A stretch of 64,000 bases of DNA, from assembly GCF_039908635.1 (NCBI RefSeq), contig NZ_CP150918.1, positions 1,302,001 to 1,366,000 of the forward strand. Direction: 5' to 3'. This document shows, piece by piece, positions 9,046 to 18,312 of this stretch. The notes under the pieces are model-generated. The model was not told the origin of the DNA, did no database searches, and worked only from the letters and a program-made list of their open reading frames with translations. Position numbers and translations under genes: made by a program. Positions within the stretch are counted from its first letter, which is position 1. Each line of letters starts with the position of its first letter. The stretch is from Pseudomonas purpurea. GTDB taxonomy: Bacteria; Pseudomonadota; Gammaproteobacteria; Pseudomonadales; Pseudomonadaceae.

Positions 9046-9252
9046 TCAACGTGAGTCAGAGGCGCTGCCATGGCCATAAGGTTTCCCGAGCCACCTGTAG
9101 CGCAGCCCCAGGACAATCACGATGGCGGTACTCAGGACCATGGCGTAGTTGATGTACCACGCCGCATCCGGCGTGCATGGCCAGGTGACACCATCGACCA
9201 GCGCGCCGATGTTAACCGACAGACCCCGGACGACGATCCTGCGATACTTTTT
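9046..9252 (-). pseudogene. C-terminal remnant of an APC-type amino acid/polyamine permease
   Basis: An open frame of 68 codons starts directly after the TAG stop of the dehydrogenase gene and ends at TGA. It has no start codon of its own near the 5' side. The peptide reads IVVRGLSVNIGALVDGVTWP followed by a transmembrane helix (INYAMVLSTAIVIVLGLRY) and a charged tail (RWLGKPYGHG). This is the pattern of the last two helices of APC-superfamily permeases (GRW.LPVNI.AL...WP). Codon use is coding-like. The likely history is a deletion joining the dehydrogenase end to the permease tail. The remnant ends 37 bases before the spdH start. Confidence 0.65.
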
Positions 9253-10677
9253 CTAGTGCTTGAACATCACGTGCCGCACGGTGGTGTAGTCCTCCAGCCC
9301 ATACGCGGACATGTCCTTGCCGTAGCCGGACAGTTTCTGACCGCCGTGGGGCATTTCGCTGACCAGCATGAAGTGCGTGTTTACCCAGGTGCAGCCGTAC
9401 TGCAAGCGGGCGGCGAGTCGATGGGCGCGGCCGACGTCGGCGGTCCAGACCGAGGACGCCAGGCCGTAGTCCGAATCGTTGGCCCAACCCAGTACCTGCG
9501 CTTCATCGTCGAATTGAGTCACGGACACGACCGGCCCGAACACCTCACGGCGGACGATCTCGTCGTCTTGCAGGGCGTCCGCCAGCACGGTGGGTTCGAA
9601 GAAGAAGCCATTGCCTTCCACAGCTTTTCCGCCCGTGACCAAGCGGATGTGCGGTTGTGCTATCGCACGCTCGACAAAACCGGCCACGCGATCGCGGTGC
9701 TGGGCGGTGATCAACGGGCCGAGTTCGGTGGCAGGGTCGTCCTGCAAGCCGTACTTGAGGGTGCTGACGGCAGCTCCGAGTTTTTCGACGAATTTCTTGT
9801 AGATGCCTTGTTGCGCGTAGATGCGGCACGCGGCCGTGCAATCTTGCCCGGCGTTGTAGAAGCCGAAGGTGCGGATACCTTCCACGGCGGCGTCGATGTC
9901 GGCGTCGTCGAAGATGATCACTGGTGCTTTGCCGCCCAGTTCCATGTGCAGGCGTTTGACGCTGTCAGCGGTGCTGGAAATGATGTGCGAGCCCGTGGCG
10001 ATGGAGCCGGTCAGCGACACCATGCGCACTTTCGGGTGGGTCACCAGCGGGTTACCGACCGTAGGACCACGGCCGAACACCAGGTTAAGCACGCCTGCCG
10101 GGAAAATCTTCGACGCCAGTTCCGCCAGCCGCAGCGCGGTCAGCGGGGTTTGCTCCGACGGCTTGAGCACCACGGTATTACCGGCTGCCAAGGCCGGGGC
10201 GATTTTCCAGGCGACCATCATCAGCGGGTAGTTCCACGGCGCGATGGAGGCGATCACGCCCACCGGGTCGCGGCGAATCATCGACGTGTGGCCCGGCAGG
10301 TACTCACCACCGGCCATGCCGCTCATGCAACGGCTGGCGCCAGCGAAGAAACGGAACACGTCGGCAATCGCCGGGATCTCATCGTGCAACGCCGCGCTGT
10401 AGGGTTTGCCGCAGTTGTCCGATTCCAGTTTGGCCAACTCTTCGCCATGGGCCTGGATGGCGTCGGCGAGTTTGAGCAGCAGTAGCGAGCGGTCTTTCGG
10501 CGGGGTCTGGGACCAGCCTTCGAACGCGGCATCGGCAGCGCGCACGGCGGCGTCGACCTGGGCTTCGCTGGCTTCGTTGATGTCGACCAGCACACGACCC
10601 AGGGCAGGATTGAGCACCGGTTGGGCGGGGCCTTCGCCGGCGACCAGTTGGCCGTTGATCAAGAGTTTGGTTTGCAT
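9253..10677 (-). CDS. patD: Gamma-aminobutyraldehyde dehydrogenase (copy 1)
   Basis: A 474-aa NAD-dependent aldehyde dehydrogenase of the YdcW/PatD type. It oxidises 4-aminobutyraldehyde to GABA, the step after putrescine transamination or spermidine cleavage. The general-base glutamate lies in MELGGKAP and the catalytic cysteine in [13 protein letters not shown]. The SLTGSIATG strand and the C-terminal [18 protein letters not shown] segment are also typical. Length is normal. The ATG has GAGGA about 8 bases upstream. It lies between spdH with the permease remnant (downstream) and the ABC transporter genes (upstream), which supports the polyamine role. The stop TAG is the exact left border of the permease remnant. 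Confidence 0.9.
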   Translation of the reverse strand: MQTKLLINGQLVAGEGPAQPVLNPALGRVLVDINEASEAQVDAAVRAADAAFEGWSQTPPKDRSLLLLKLADAIQAHGEELAKLESDNCGKPYSAALHDEIPAIADVFRFFAGASRCMSGMAGGEYLPGHTSMIRRDPVGVIASIAPWNYPLMMVAWKIAPALAAGNTVVLKPSEQTPLTALRLAELASKIFPAGVLNLVFGRGPTVGNPLVTHPKVRMVSLTGSIATGSHIISSTADSVKRLHMELGGKAPVIIFDDADIDAAVEGIRTFGFYNAGQDCTAACRIYAQQGIYKKFVEKLGAAVSTLKYGLQDDPATELGPLITAQHRDRVAGFVERAIAQPHIRLVTGGKAVEGNGFFFEPTVLADALQDDEIVRREVFGPVVSVTQFDDEAQVLGWANDSDYGLASSVWTADVGRAHRLAARLQYGCTWVNTHFMLVSEMPHGGQKLSGYGKDMSAYGLEDYTTVRHVMFKH

Positions 10678-10726
10678 GGTTTTTGTCCTCTTCGAAGCAG
10701 TTCTTGTTTTTCTGCTGGAACCGGCC

Positions 10727-10803
10727 CTTGTGGGAGCGAGCTTGCTGTCGACATCTCTGTTGAATGTCAGTCAGTCATCGCGAGCAGGCTCGCTCCCACA
10801 AGG
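10727..10803. repeat. REPIN, GTGGGAGCGAGCTTGCTCGCGAT family
   Basis: Two inverted REP units, cttgtgggagcgagcttgct and agcaggctcgctcccacaag, separated by about 35 bases, between the dehydrogenase and ABC permease genes. One of six members of this family in the window. Confidence 0.85.
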
Positions 10804-10826
10804 AATTGTTGTTGTCAGTTACGAAG

Positions 10827-11669
10827 TTATTTCCCGCCACTGCCCGCGACGCTTTCGCCGCCGCGTGTCAGGTAATAGGCGCCGAGGATCGGCAGCATGG
10901 TCACGATCATCACCAGCATCGCCACCACGTTGGTCACCGGCACATCGCGCGGTCGGCTGAGCTGGTTGAGCAGCCACAGCGGCAAGGTGCGTTCGTGGCC
11001 CGCAGTGAAGGTGGTGACGATGATTTCGTCGAATGACAGCGCAAACGCCAGCATGCCGCCGGCCAGCAGCGCCGAGCCCAGGTTCGGCAGGACGATGTAG
11101 CGGAAGGTCTGCCAGCCGTCGGCTCCCAGGTCCATCGACGCTTCGATCAGGCTGTGCGAAGTACGGCGCAACCGGGCGATGACGTTGTTGTAGACGATCA
11201 CCACGCAGAAGGTCGCGTGCCCGACGATGATGGTGAACATTCCGGGCTCGATGCCCAACGTCTTGAAGGTCGCCAGCAGCGCGATACCGGTGATGATCCC
11301 CGGCAGCGCAATCGGCAGGATCAGCATCAGCGAAATGCCCTGTTTGCCGAAGAACTCACGCCGGTACAGCGCCGCCGATGCGAGGGTGCCCAGGACCATG
11401 GCAATCACGGTGGCGATGGCGGCGATCTCTGCCGACAGCTTGATCGCTTCCAGCACGTCGGGCCGCGAGAACGCCACGCTGAACCACTTCAGGGTGAAAC
11501 CCTGGGGCGGGAAGCTGAACGCCGCGTCTTCGGTGTTGAAGGCGTACATGAAAATGATCAGGATCGGGAAGTGCAGGAACACCAACCCGCCCCAGGCTGC
11601 GATTTTCAGGCCAAGGGACGCTGAATCGCCTTGTTTTACCGACTCTTTTTTTCTTGAATCAGAGCGCAT
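10827..11669 (-). CDS. Spermidine/putrescine-type ABC transporter permease (PotC/YdcV-like)
   Basis: A 280-aa inner membrane permease with six hydrophobic segments and the cytoplasmic EAA loop ([24 protein letters not shown]), which couples to the ATPase. Family position is PotC/YdcV of the polyamine-type importers. Its ATG overlaps the original stop of the upstream permease gene (GATGCGCTCTGA), showing translational coupling. The N-terminal charged stretch ([12 protein letters not shown]) precedes the first helix. It is the last gene of the four-gene transporter unit running from 15069 to 10827. The gene is intact. Confidence 0.9.
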   Translation of the reverse strand: MRSDSRKKESVKQGDSASLGLKIAAWGGLVFLHFPILIIFMYAFNTEDAAFSFPPQGFTLKWFSVAFSRPDVLEAIKLSAEIAAIATVIAMVLGTLASAALYRREFFGKQGISLMLILPIALPGIITGIALLATFKTLGIEPGMFTIIVGHATFCVVIVYNNVIARLRRTSHSLIEASMDLGADGWQTFRYIVLPNLGSALLAGGMLAFALSFDEIIVTTFTAGHERTLPLWLLNQLSRPRDVPVTNVVAMLVMIVTMLPILGAYYLTRGGESVAGSGGK

Positions 11670-12607
11670 CGAAGGCCCCCAGGCGTTTGACGATGGACAG
11701 GTAAATGGCGATCAGCACGATCGGCACCAGCGTGAAGGCCGCGGCCATCGGCATGTTGCCGATGGCGCCTTGCTGGGCGTACACCATGCTGCCAACGAAG
11801 TAGCCTGGCGGGGCCGATCAGTTGCGGCACGATGAAGTCACCGAGGGTCAGCGAGAAGGTGAAGATCGAGCCTGCCGCAATGCCGGGGACCGTCAGCGGT
11901 AGAATCACCTGCATGAAGGTCTGCCGTGGCTTGGCGCCCAGGTCCGCGGACGCTTGCAGCAAGGACGGTGGCAAACGCTCCAGTGACGCCTGAATCGGCA
12001 GGATCATGAACGGCAGCCAGATGTAGACGAACACCATGAAACGCCCCAGGTGGGAGGTCGACAATGTGCTGCCGCCCACGCCCGGAATCCCCAGCACGAA
12101 CTGCAACACCGGCTCCAGCCCCAGGTGCTGGACGAACCATTGCGCCACGCCGCCCTTGGCCAGCAGCAGCGTCCAGGCATAAGCCTTGACGATGTAACTG
12201 GCCCACATCGGCATCATCACCGCGATATAGAAAAACGCCTTGGTCTTGCCGGTGGTGTAGCGCGCCATGTAGTAGGCAATGGGGAACGCGACGATGGCGC
12301 TGGCAATCGACACCACGATGGCCATGCTCAAGGTACGCAGGATGATGTCGAAGTTCGACGGGTTGAACAGTGCCGCGAAGTTCGCCAGGGTCAGCTCTGG
12401 CGTAACCGACATGGTGAAGTCGTCGAAGGTGTAGAAACCCTGCCACAGCAGTGTCAGCAACGAGCCCAGATAGATCGCTCCGAACCAGATCAGCGGCGGC
12501 ACCAGCAGCATCGCCAGGTACAGGTTGGGCCGACGATACAGCAGGTTGGAAAACCGGCGCAGCGGCGAGCCGCCGGCCGGGGTTCGAGTCATGGCCAAGG
12601 TGTTCAT
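11659..12607 (-). pseudogene. ABC permease (PotB/YdcU-like) with a frameshift
   Basis: The first permease of the polyamine-type transporter. The N-terminal three quarters read normally (six helices, EAA loop with SLLQASADLGAKPRQTF, then GDFIVPQLIGP). After IGP the frame breaks at 11807-11815 in a GGCCCCG run. Shifting by one base restores the family ending GYFVGSMVYAQQGAIGN...LGAFDAL and a stop at 11659 that overlaps the next permease start. The restored length is 315 aa. As read, the product would run to 11636 with a scrambled basic tail and lose its last helix. One extra C explains it, either a real mutation or a sequencing error. Confidence 0.85.
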
Positions 12608-12608
12608 C

Positions 12609-13646
12609 TCACACCCCGCCCGCAACGGTGTCGTGCAACGGGATCATCGCCTCGCGAGCCCAGCGCGCGCTGATGCGCTGGCCGGTTTGATGCTGGGCGC
12701 TGATGTCCAGCCATTGGTTGTTGGCCTGGCTGATGTTCAGCGTCTGGCCGTTTTCAAGCTTCATCTCATAACGCGTGGCGCTGCCCTGATACTGAATATC
12801 GTGGAGCAGGCCGCTGACTTCGATTTCATGGCTGGCCTTGGGGCCTTCGGCGAAACGCACGTGTTCCGGGCGGATCGAAAACGGCTGTGGGTGGCCGCTC
12901 AGTTGTTGCGCCAGATCACCGCGAATCACGTTGGAGGTGCCGACGAACTCGGCAACGAAGGTGGTGGCGGGTTTCATGTACAGGTTGCGCGGGGTGTCGA
13001 CCTGTTCGATGCGACCCTTGTTGAACACCGCCACGCGGTCGGACATCGACAGCGCTTCGGTCTGGTCGTGGGTGACGAAGATGAACGTGATGCCGAGCTG
13101 GCGCTGGAGCTTCTTAAGCTCGCTTTGCATCTGTTCGCGCAGCTTCAAGTCGAGTGCGCCCAAGGGTTCATCGAGCAGCAACACCCGTGGACGATTGACC
13201 AACGCGCGAGCCAGGGCCACGCGCTGGCGCTGGCCGCCGGACAGTTGCACGGGTTTACGCTCGCCGTAACCGCCGAGGGCGACCATGTCGAGGGCATCGA
13301 TGGCGCGCTTGAGGCGCTCGGTTTTGCCGACACCCTTGACCTTCAAACCGTAAGCGACGTTGTCACGCACGTTCATGTGCGGGAACAACGCGTAATCCTG
13401 GAACACGGTGTTCACGTCGCGCTGGTAGGGCGGTAAACCGGCCGCTTCGGCACCGTGAATGCGGATCGAACCGGCGCTCGGCTGTTCGAAACCGGCGATC
13501 AGCCGCAGGCAGGTGGTTTTGCCCGAGCCGGAAGGGCCGAGCATGGAAAAGAACTCGCCGTCCTGAATGTCGATGGAAACCCGGTCTACGGCTTTCACTT
13601 CGCCGAACTGACGGGAAACGTTGGTGAACTGGACTGCAAGCGTCAT
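12609..13646 (-). CDS. Spermidine/putrescine-type ABC transporter ATP-binding protein
   Basis: A 345-aa ATPase of the PotA/YdcT class that powers the importer at the inner membrane. Walker A is GPSGSGKTT (about residue 38), the Q-loop follows at VFQDYALFP, the signature is LSGGQRQRVALARAL, Walker B is VLLLDEPLGALD, and the switch histidine is in FVTHDQ. The C-terminal 100 residues form the TOBE regulatory domain (FSIRPEHVRF and after). The ATG at 13646 begins the conserved sequence; the open frame extends upstream through a REPIN, which is not coding. The next gene, a permease, starts only 2 bases beyond its stop, so the genes are co-transcribed. Confidence 0.93.
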   Translation of the reverse strand: MTLAVQFTNVSRQFGEVKAVDRVSIDIQDGEFFSMLGPSGSGKTTCLRLIAGFEQPSAGSIRIHGAEAAGLPPYQRDVNTVFQDYALFPHMNVRDNVAYGLKVKGVGKTERLKRAIDALDMVALGGYGERKPVQLSGGQRQRVALARALVNRPRVLLLDEPLGALDLKLREQMQSELKKLQRQLGITFIFVTHDQTEALSMSDRVAVFNKGRIEQVDTPRNLYMKPATTFVAEFVGTSNVIRGDLAQQLSGHPQPFSIRPEHVRFAEGPKASHEIEVSGLLHDIQYQGSATRYEMKLENGQTLNISQANNQWLDISAQHQTGQRISARWAREAMIPLHDTVAGGV

Positions 13647-13757
13647 GGTGCGGTGCTCCAAAAAGGCGAGGGTCGTCGCAGCGGCCCGGCCTGGACTTCT
13701 GAAAAAGCTGAATCGTGATCGATGGGCTAGTGAGCTTTTGTGGCTGAGATGCTCACT

Positions 13758-13887
13758 GTGGCGAGGGGGCTTGCCCCCGTTGGGCTGCGTAGCAGCCCTG
13801 AAACGGAGAACGCGGTTTACCGGGTAAACCGCGGTGGCTGACTCTGGGGCGGCTTCGCCACCCAACGGGGGCAAGCCCCCTCGCCAC
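13758..13887. repeat. REPIN, GTGGCGAGGGGGCTTGCCCCCGTTGG variant
   Basis: Two inverted units enclose about 80 bases. The outer arms gtggcgagggggcttgcccc and ggggcaagccccctcgccac are perfect complements. It lies between the binding protein gene and the ATPase gene and may lower or differentially stabilise the downstream message. Confidence 0.88.
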
Positions 13888-13917
13888 AAAAGCCCATCAC
13901 CACAGGGGACCGGTGTG

Positions 13918-15069
13918 TTATCTACCGCCCATGATCGCGATGTAATCCTGGGTCCAGCGGCTGTACGGCACGAATTTGCCGCCCTCGGCCTGCGGGGTTT
14001 TCCAGAAGGCGATCTTGTCGAACTGGTCGAACCCGTTGGTCTTGCAGCCTTCGGCGCCCAGCAGTTCGCTGCCCTTACAGGCTGCCGGCACCGCTGGCAG
14101 CGAGCCGAACCAGGCCGCTACGTCGCCCTGGACTTTGGGTTGCAGCGACCAGTCCATCCACTTGTAGGCGCAGTTCGGGTGCTTGGCCTCGGCGTGCAGC
14201 ATGGTGGTGTCGGCCCAACCCGTGACGCCTTCTTTCGGGATGGTCGAGGCCACGGGCTGCTTGTCGGCTTGCAGGCCGTTGACCATGTAGCCCCAGGTAC
14301 TGGAGGCCGCGACGCCTTCGTTCTTGAAGTCGCTCATTTGCACGGTTGCGTCATGCCAGTAGCGGTGGATCAACGGTTGCTGGGCGCGCAACAGGTCGAG
14401 CACGGCCTTGTACTGGGTTTCGGTCAGTTCGTAGGGGTTCTGGATGCCCAGTTCCGGCTTGATCGACTTGAGGTACAGCGCCGCGTCGGCGATGTAGATC
14501 GGGCCGTCATAGGCCTGCACGCGACCCTTGTTGGCTTTGCCGTCCGGCAGGTTTTGCGGGTCGAACACCACGCTCCAACTGGTGGGCGCAGTTTTGAACA
14601 CGTTGGTGTTGTACATCAGCACGTTCGGGCCCCACTGATAAGGCGTGCCATACACCTGCTTGTTGACCACGTACCACGGCCCGTCCTTGAGGCGCGGGTC
14701 GATGTTTTTCCAATTCGGGATCAGTGACGTATTGATCGGCTGCACACGCTTGCCGACGATCAACCGCAGCGAGGCGTCGCCGGACGCGGTGACCAGGTCG
14801 TAACCGCCCTTGGCCATCAGGCTGACCATCTCGTCCGAGGTGGCGGCCGTTTTGACGCTGACCTTGCAGCCGGTTTCTTTCTCGAAACCGGTCACCCAGT
14901 CGTAACTCTTGTCGCTCTCGCCACGTTCGATGTAGCCCGGCCACGCCACGATATCCAGCTGACCTTCGCCGGCACCCACGGTTTTGAGCGGTTCGGCGGC
15001 CTGAATGCTGGCGCTGGCCAGCAACGCGGTGGTGATTGCACTGAGCAGTGCGGTCTTGTGCACGAACAT
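13918..15069 (-). CDS. ABC transporter substrate-binding protein (YdcS/PotD-like)
   Basis: A 383-aa periplasmic binding protein. The signal peptide (LLSAITTALLASASIQA|AE) is followed by the polyamine-binding family sequence starting QLDIVAWPGYIERG. Aromatic and acidic residues suited to bind an amine are present (WPGY near residue 42, YDWVTGFEKETG, YQWGPNVLMYNT). Length is close to YdcS (381 aa). It is the first gene of the transporter unit and is separated from the ATPase gene by a REPIN, often seen after highly expressed binding proteins. Substrate putrescine or spermidine is inferred from the neighbours. Confidence 0.9.
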   Translation of the reverse strand: MFVHKTALLSAITTALLASASIQAAEPLKTVGAGEGQLDIVAWPGYIERGESDKSYDWVTGFEKETGCKVSVKTAATSDEMVSLMAKGGYDLVTASGDASLRLIVGKRVQPINTSLIPNWKNIDPRLKDGPWYVVNKQVYGTPYQWGPNVLMYNTNVFKTAPTSWSVVFDPQNLPDGKANKGRVQAYDGPIYIADAALYLKSIKPELGIQNPYELTETQYKAVLDLLRAQQPLIHRYWHDATVQMSDFKNEGVAASSTWGYMVNGLQADKQPVASTIPKEGVTGWADTTMLHAEAKHPNCAYKWMDWSLQPKVQGDVAAWFGSLPAVPAACKGSELLGAEGCKTNGFDQFDKIAFWKTPQAEGGKFVPYSRWTQDYIAIMGGR

Positions 15070-15155
15070 GGGGTTTCCCTCTTCTTTAATTATGGTCGGG
15101 GCAGTTTTGAACGTGATGACGCAGGCCTTTTAGGCTTTTTATTAGCTTAGTTCCG

Positions 15156-16646
15156 TTATTTCAGGTCATTGCCGTGGCGCGCCATGATGTGTCGCACCAC
15201 GCTGTAGTCCTGGAGCGAATCACTGGATAAGTCTTTGCCATATCCCGAGCGCTTCAAACCGCCGTGGGGCATTTCGCTGACCAGCATGAAATGGCTGTTG
15301 ATCCAGGTGCAGCCGTATTGCAACCGCGCCGCGACCTGCATGGCCTTGTCCAGGTTCTGGGTCCAGACCGAGGAGGCCAGGCCGTATTCCGAGTCGTTGG
15401 CCCAGTCCACCGCGTGTTCCAGTTCATCGAAACGGGTCACGGTGACCACTGGTCCGAACACTTCGCGCTGGACGATTTCATCGCCCTGCTTGCAACCGGC
15501 CAACAGGGTCGGTTGGTAATAAAAACCGGCACCGGAATGCACGGCGGCGCCGGTCACCCGTTCGATGTGCGGCTGGCCGAGGGCGCGCTCGACAAAACTG
15601 GCTACGCGGTCGCGTTGGCGGGAGCTGATCAGCGGACCAATCTCATTGTCGGCGTCGCGCTTACCGGCAAAACGCAGGCTGCTGACCGCCGCACCGAGGT
15701 CCGCGACCAATTTGTCGTGAATGCCAGCCTGGGCATAGATGCGGCATGCGGCGGTGCAATCTTGCCCGGCGTTGTAGTAGCCGTAACTGCGTACGCCTTC
15801 GACCACCGCTTGAAGATCGGCGTCATTGCAGACAATCACCGGGGCTTTGCCACCCAGTTCCAGGTGTGTGCGTTTGAGGGTCTTGGCGGCGGCCTGGAGG
15901 ATTTTCTGCCCGGTGACGATGTCGCCGGTCAGCGAGACCATGCGCACTTTCGGGTGGCTGACCAAATGGCTGCCGACGCCTTCACCGCCGCCGCAAATGA
16001 TGTTGATCACCCCGCGCGGCAGAATCTCGGCCAGCGCCGGTGCCAGGGCAAGGATAGACAGTGGCGTGTGCTCGGAGGGCTTGAACACCAGCGTGTTGCC
16101 GGCGGCGAGGGCCGGGGCGATTTTCCACGCGGCCATCATGATCGGGTAGTTCCACGGTGCAATCGAGGCGACCACGCCAATCGGGTCGCGGCGGACCATG
16201 CTGGTGTAGCCCGGCAGGTATTCGCCGCTGAGCTGGCCGGTCTGGCAGCGCACGGCGCCGGCAAAGAACCGGAACACATCGACGGTGGCGCTCAAGTCAT
16301 CCTGGCGGGCGAGGTGCAAGGGCTTGCCACAGTTCAGCGATTCGAGGCGGGCAAGGAGGTCGGCGTGTTTCTCCACGGCATTGGCGATGGCCAGCAGGAT
16401 GTTCGAGCGTTGCTGCGGCGTGGTGCGCGACCAACCGGCAAACGCACGGTGGGCGGCGAGAATGGCGGCCTCGACCTGCTCGGTGCTGGCCTCGGCAATG
16501 TGGGTCAGCACTTCCCCGGTGGCGGGGTTGAGGATCGGCTCGACAAAGCCCTGGCCTGCAACCAATTCACCATCGATCAGTAATGCGGTGAACAACGGAG
16601 TCTGCGCGCCAGTCATTTTTCGAGGTCTCTTTTCTTGTATGGCCAT
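15156..16646 (-). CDS. Gamma-aminobutyraldehyde dehydrogenase (copy 2)
   Basis: A 496-aa aldehyde dehydrogenase, paralogous to the one ending at 9253. It keeps the same catalytic signatures: LELGGKAP with the general base and [13 protein letters not shown] with the catalytic cysteine. Both have the C-terminal LSSDSLQDY / [13 protein letters not shown] end. The ATG at 16646 has GGGAG close upstream; a later in-frame ATG at 16616 would remove ten basic residues ([10 protein letters not shown]). It is the first polyamine gene after the LysR regulator. Having two such enzymes flanking one transporter suggests different substrates, for example 4-aminobutyraldehyde and 3-aminopropanal, which is inference. 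Confidence 0.88.
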   Translation of the reverse strand: MAIQEKRPRKMTGAQTPLFTALLIDGELVAGQGFVEPILNPATGEVLTHIAEASTEQVEAAILAAHRAFAGWSRTTPQQRSNILLAIANAVEKHADLLARLESLNCGKPLHLARQDDLSATVDVFRFFAGAVRCQTGQLSGEYLPGYTSMVRRDPIGVVASIAPWNYPIMMAAWKIAPALAAGNTLVFKPSEHTPLSILALAPALAEILPRGVINIICGGGEGVGSHLVSHPKVRMVSLTGDIVTGQKILQAAAKTLKRTHLELGGKAPVIVCNDADLQAVVEGVRSYGYYNAGQDCTAACRIYAQAGIHDKLVADLGAAVSSLRFAGKRDADNEIGPLISSRQRDRVASFVERALGQPHIERVTGAAVHSGAGFYYQPTLLAGCKQGDEIVQREVFGPVVTVTRFDELEHAVDWANDSEYGLASSVWTQNLDKAMQVAARLQYGCTWINSHFMLVSEMPHGGLKRSGYGKDLSSDSLQDYSVVRHIMARHGNDLK

Positions 16647-16747
16647 GGTGCTCCCGGTGACTGGGGGCCCGACCTTGTCTTATTGAGATAGAGATTAGAG
16701 GTCGGGGTTGAGGACGACAAATACCAAATACTGAAAGCGGCGTTCGA

Positions 16748-17662
16748 TTAAATAGATGGCTTGCGTCCGGCGTGGGGTTGTTCGCGGGCGACCGTCAGAA
16801 ACGGGTCGACCAGCGCCGGGCGGGCGGTGCCGCGGCGCCATGCAAGGCCGACATCGAGGGTCTGGCTCAGGTCGGCCAGGGGCCGTGCTTCAATGATGTC
16901 GCCTTCCAGTGACCACGGGCGGTAAGTCATGTCCGGCTGGATCGACACCCCCAGTCCGGCGGCCACCAGGCTGCGCACCGCTTCGGTGGAGGCGGTGCGC
17001 AAGGTGATGCGCGGTTGCAGGGAGGCAGCGGACCACATGCGTTGGGCGTTGCGGTCCATTTCATCGACATTCAGTTGAATCAACGGCTCGCGGGCGACAT
17101 CGGCGAGGTTGATGCTGTCGTGCTCCAGCAGTGGATGCTGGGCCGGCAGCCACAGGCGATGGGGCGAGTGGGTGAGAACCTCGGTCTGTAAGGCGTGGCG
17201 GTCTTCAAGGTTGGAAAGAATCAGCACCCCCACATCGATTTCGCCGCTGACCAACAAGTGTTCGATGTACGGGCGTTCGTCTTCCATCACGCGGATGTCG
17301 ACGTTGGGGTAGGCGCGCTGGAAGCGGGTGAGCAAATCCGCCAGGTAATAACCGGCCACCAGGCTGGTCACACCGACGATCAGTTGGCCGGCGACCTGAT
17401 CGGTGCTCTGTTGCAGGCTGCGTTTGGCATTGTCGACGGTGGCCAGAATCAGGTGTGCCTGACGCAGGAACTGGTGGCCCTGATGGGTCAGGGTCATGCC
17501 CTTGGCGTGGCGGTTGAACAGGTTGACGCCGATTTCCTGCTCAAGTTGCTGGATCGCCAGGGTCAACGTGGACTGAGAAATGAACACCGCTTGGGCGGCG
17601 GCCGAAATCGAGCCGGTTTCGGCCACGGCAATGAAATGCCGGATCTGACGCAAGGTCATCAT
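16748..17662 (-). CDS. LysR family transcriptional regulator
   Basis: A 304-aa regulator. The winged helix-turn-helix occupies the first 60 residues (MTLRQIRHFIAVAETGSISAAAQAVFISQSTLTLAIQQLE), and the effector-binding domain follows from about residue 90 (QLIVGVTSLVAGYYLADLL). The ATG at 17662 was chosen because homology starts there; the frame is open further upstream only across a REPIN. It lies 101 bases upstream of the second dehydrogenase gene in the same direction, so it probably controls the polyamine genes or itself. Inducer unknown. A nearly adjacent methionine at 17659 is an equally good start. Confidence 0.9.
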   Translation of the reverse strand: MMTLRQIRHFIAVAETGSISAAAQAVFISQSTLTLAIQQLEQEIGVNLFNRHAKGMTLTHQGHQFLRQAHLILATVDNAKRSLQQSTDQVAGQLIVGVTSLVAGYYLADLLTRFQRAYPNVDIRVMEDERPYIEHLLVSGEIDVGVLILSNLEDRHALQTEVLTHSPHRLWLPAQHPLLEHDSINLADVAREPLIQLNVDEMDRNAQRMWSAASLQPRITLRTASTEAVRSLVAAGLGVSIQPDMTYRPWSLEGDIIEARPLADLSQTLDVGLAWRRGTARPALVDPFLTVAREQPHAGRKPSI

Positions 17663-17809
17663 GGTGGAGATACCCGGTGGGCTGTTTTTATAGATTTTCC
17701 CGAGTGTATATCGTTTTTCTCGATGGCAAAGCCTGAGCACTGAGTTTGAGAAACGGGCGCGACAGGTTTCGTGCTGATTACCTGGAATCCTGGGTCGCAC
17801 TGAATACCT

Positions 17810-17940
17810 GTGGCGAGGGAGCTTGCTCCCGCTGGAGCGCGAAGCGCTCCCAAAACAGGCAGTGACAATGTTTCTATAGGACCTCATTCGCCGGTTTTGG
17901 GGCTGCTACGCAGCCCAGCGGGAGCAAGCTCCCTCGCCAC
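17810..17940. repeat. REPIN, GTGGCGAGGGAGCTTGCTCCCGCTGG family
   Basis: A 131-base element with perfect outer inverted arms (gtggcgagggagcttgctcc / ggagcaagctccctcgccac) and inner GGAGCGCGAAGCGCTCC and GGGCTGC...GCAGCCC hairpins. It is nearly identical over its whole length to the copy at 18692-18822. Confidence 0.9.
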
Positions 17941-17944
17941 ATTG

Positions 17945-18312
17945 GTTGTGCAGTTTCTGAGTTGTTTATTCCTTCCCCAAAGCCTCGGTCCGAGGCTACG
18001 TCGCCTTGCGTCGCTGCCTACACCTACGCCAGAATCCGCTGGCTTGTGCGTCTTGGGCCTGGCTCATATTGTTTCCGTGTCGCTGCCCATTCAGCGACCG
18101 GGTTTCGCAGCCTGGGTAATCTCTAGACGCACAACGTCCCCGTTCGTGAGCAGGTGCTCTCTATGCCTGTCAGTTCATGTTATGGCGGTTGTGCGTGGGA
18201 GACCTTCGGGTCTGCCGGTTCTAGAGTCCCGGTCTGCGAACCCGCGTACAGCTGCCACCTCCCTTTGCTTCGCAGCGAATCGTGGCAGCTCCATGACTCT
18301 AGGAGCATCACC
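17945..18312 (+). promoter_or_regulatory. Structured leader upstream of the DUF6124 gene
   Basis: This 368-base stretch has no gene of its own but is rich in hairpins. There is a UUCG-tetraloop stem AGACC-TTCG-GGTCT at 18200-18213, a stem GGTTC/GAACC at 18217-18242, and a perfect 9-base inverted repeat AGCTGCCAC/GTGGCAGCT at 18250-18290 that would fold just before the ribosome binding site AGGAG at 18300-18304. The frame of the downstream gene is open upstream through 18160, which could lead gene callers to add a false N-terminus. An RNA leader or processed small RNA is inferred. Confidence 0.5.

Noticed and set aside
12609-13889. 426-codon version of the ABC ATPase starting at 13889
   Set aside because: The extra 81 codons come from the REPIN and its flanks; the family sequence starts at 13646.
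18154-18312. N-terminal extension of the DUF6124 protein starting in the leader
   Set aside because: The frame is open but covers the hairpins; the ATG at 18313 has a proper AGGAG site and begins the family sequence.
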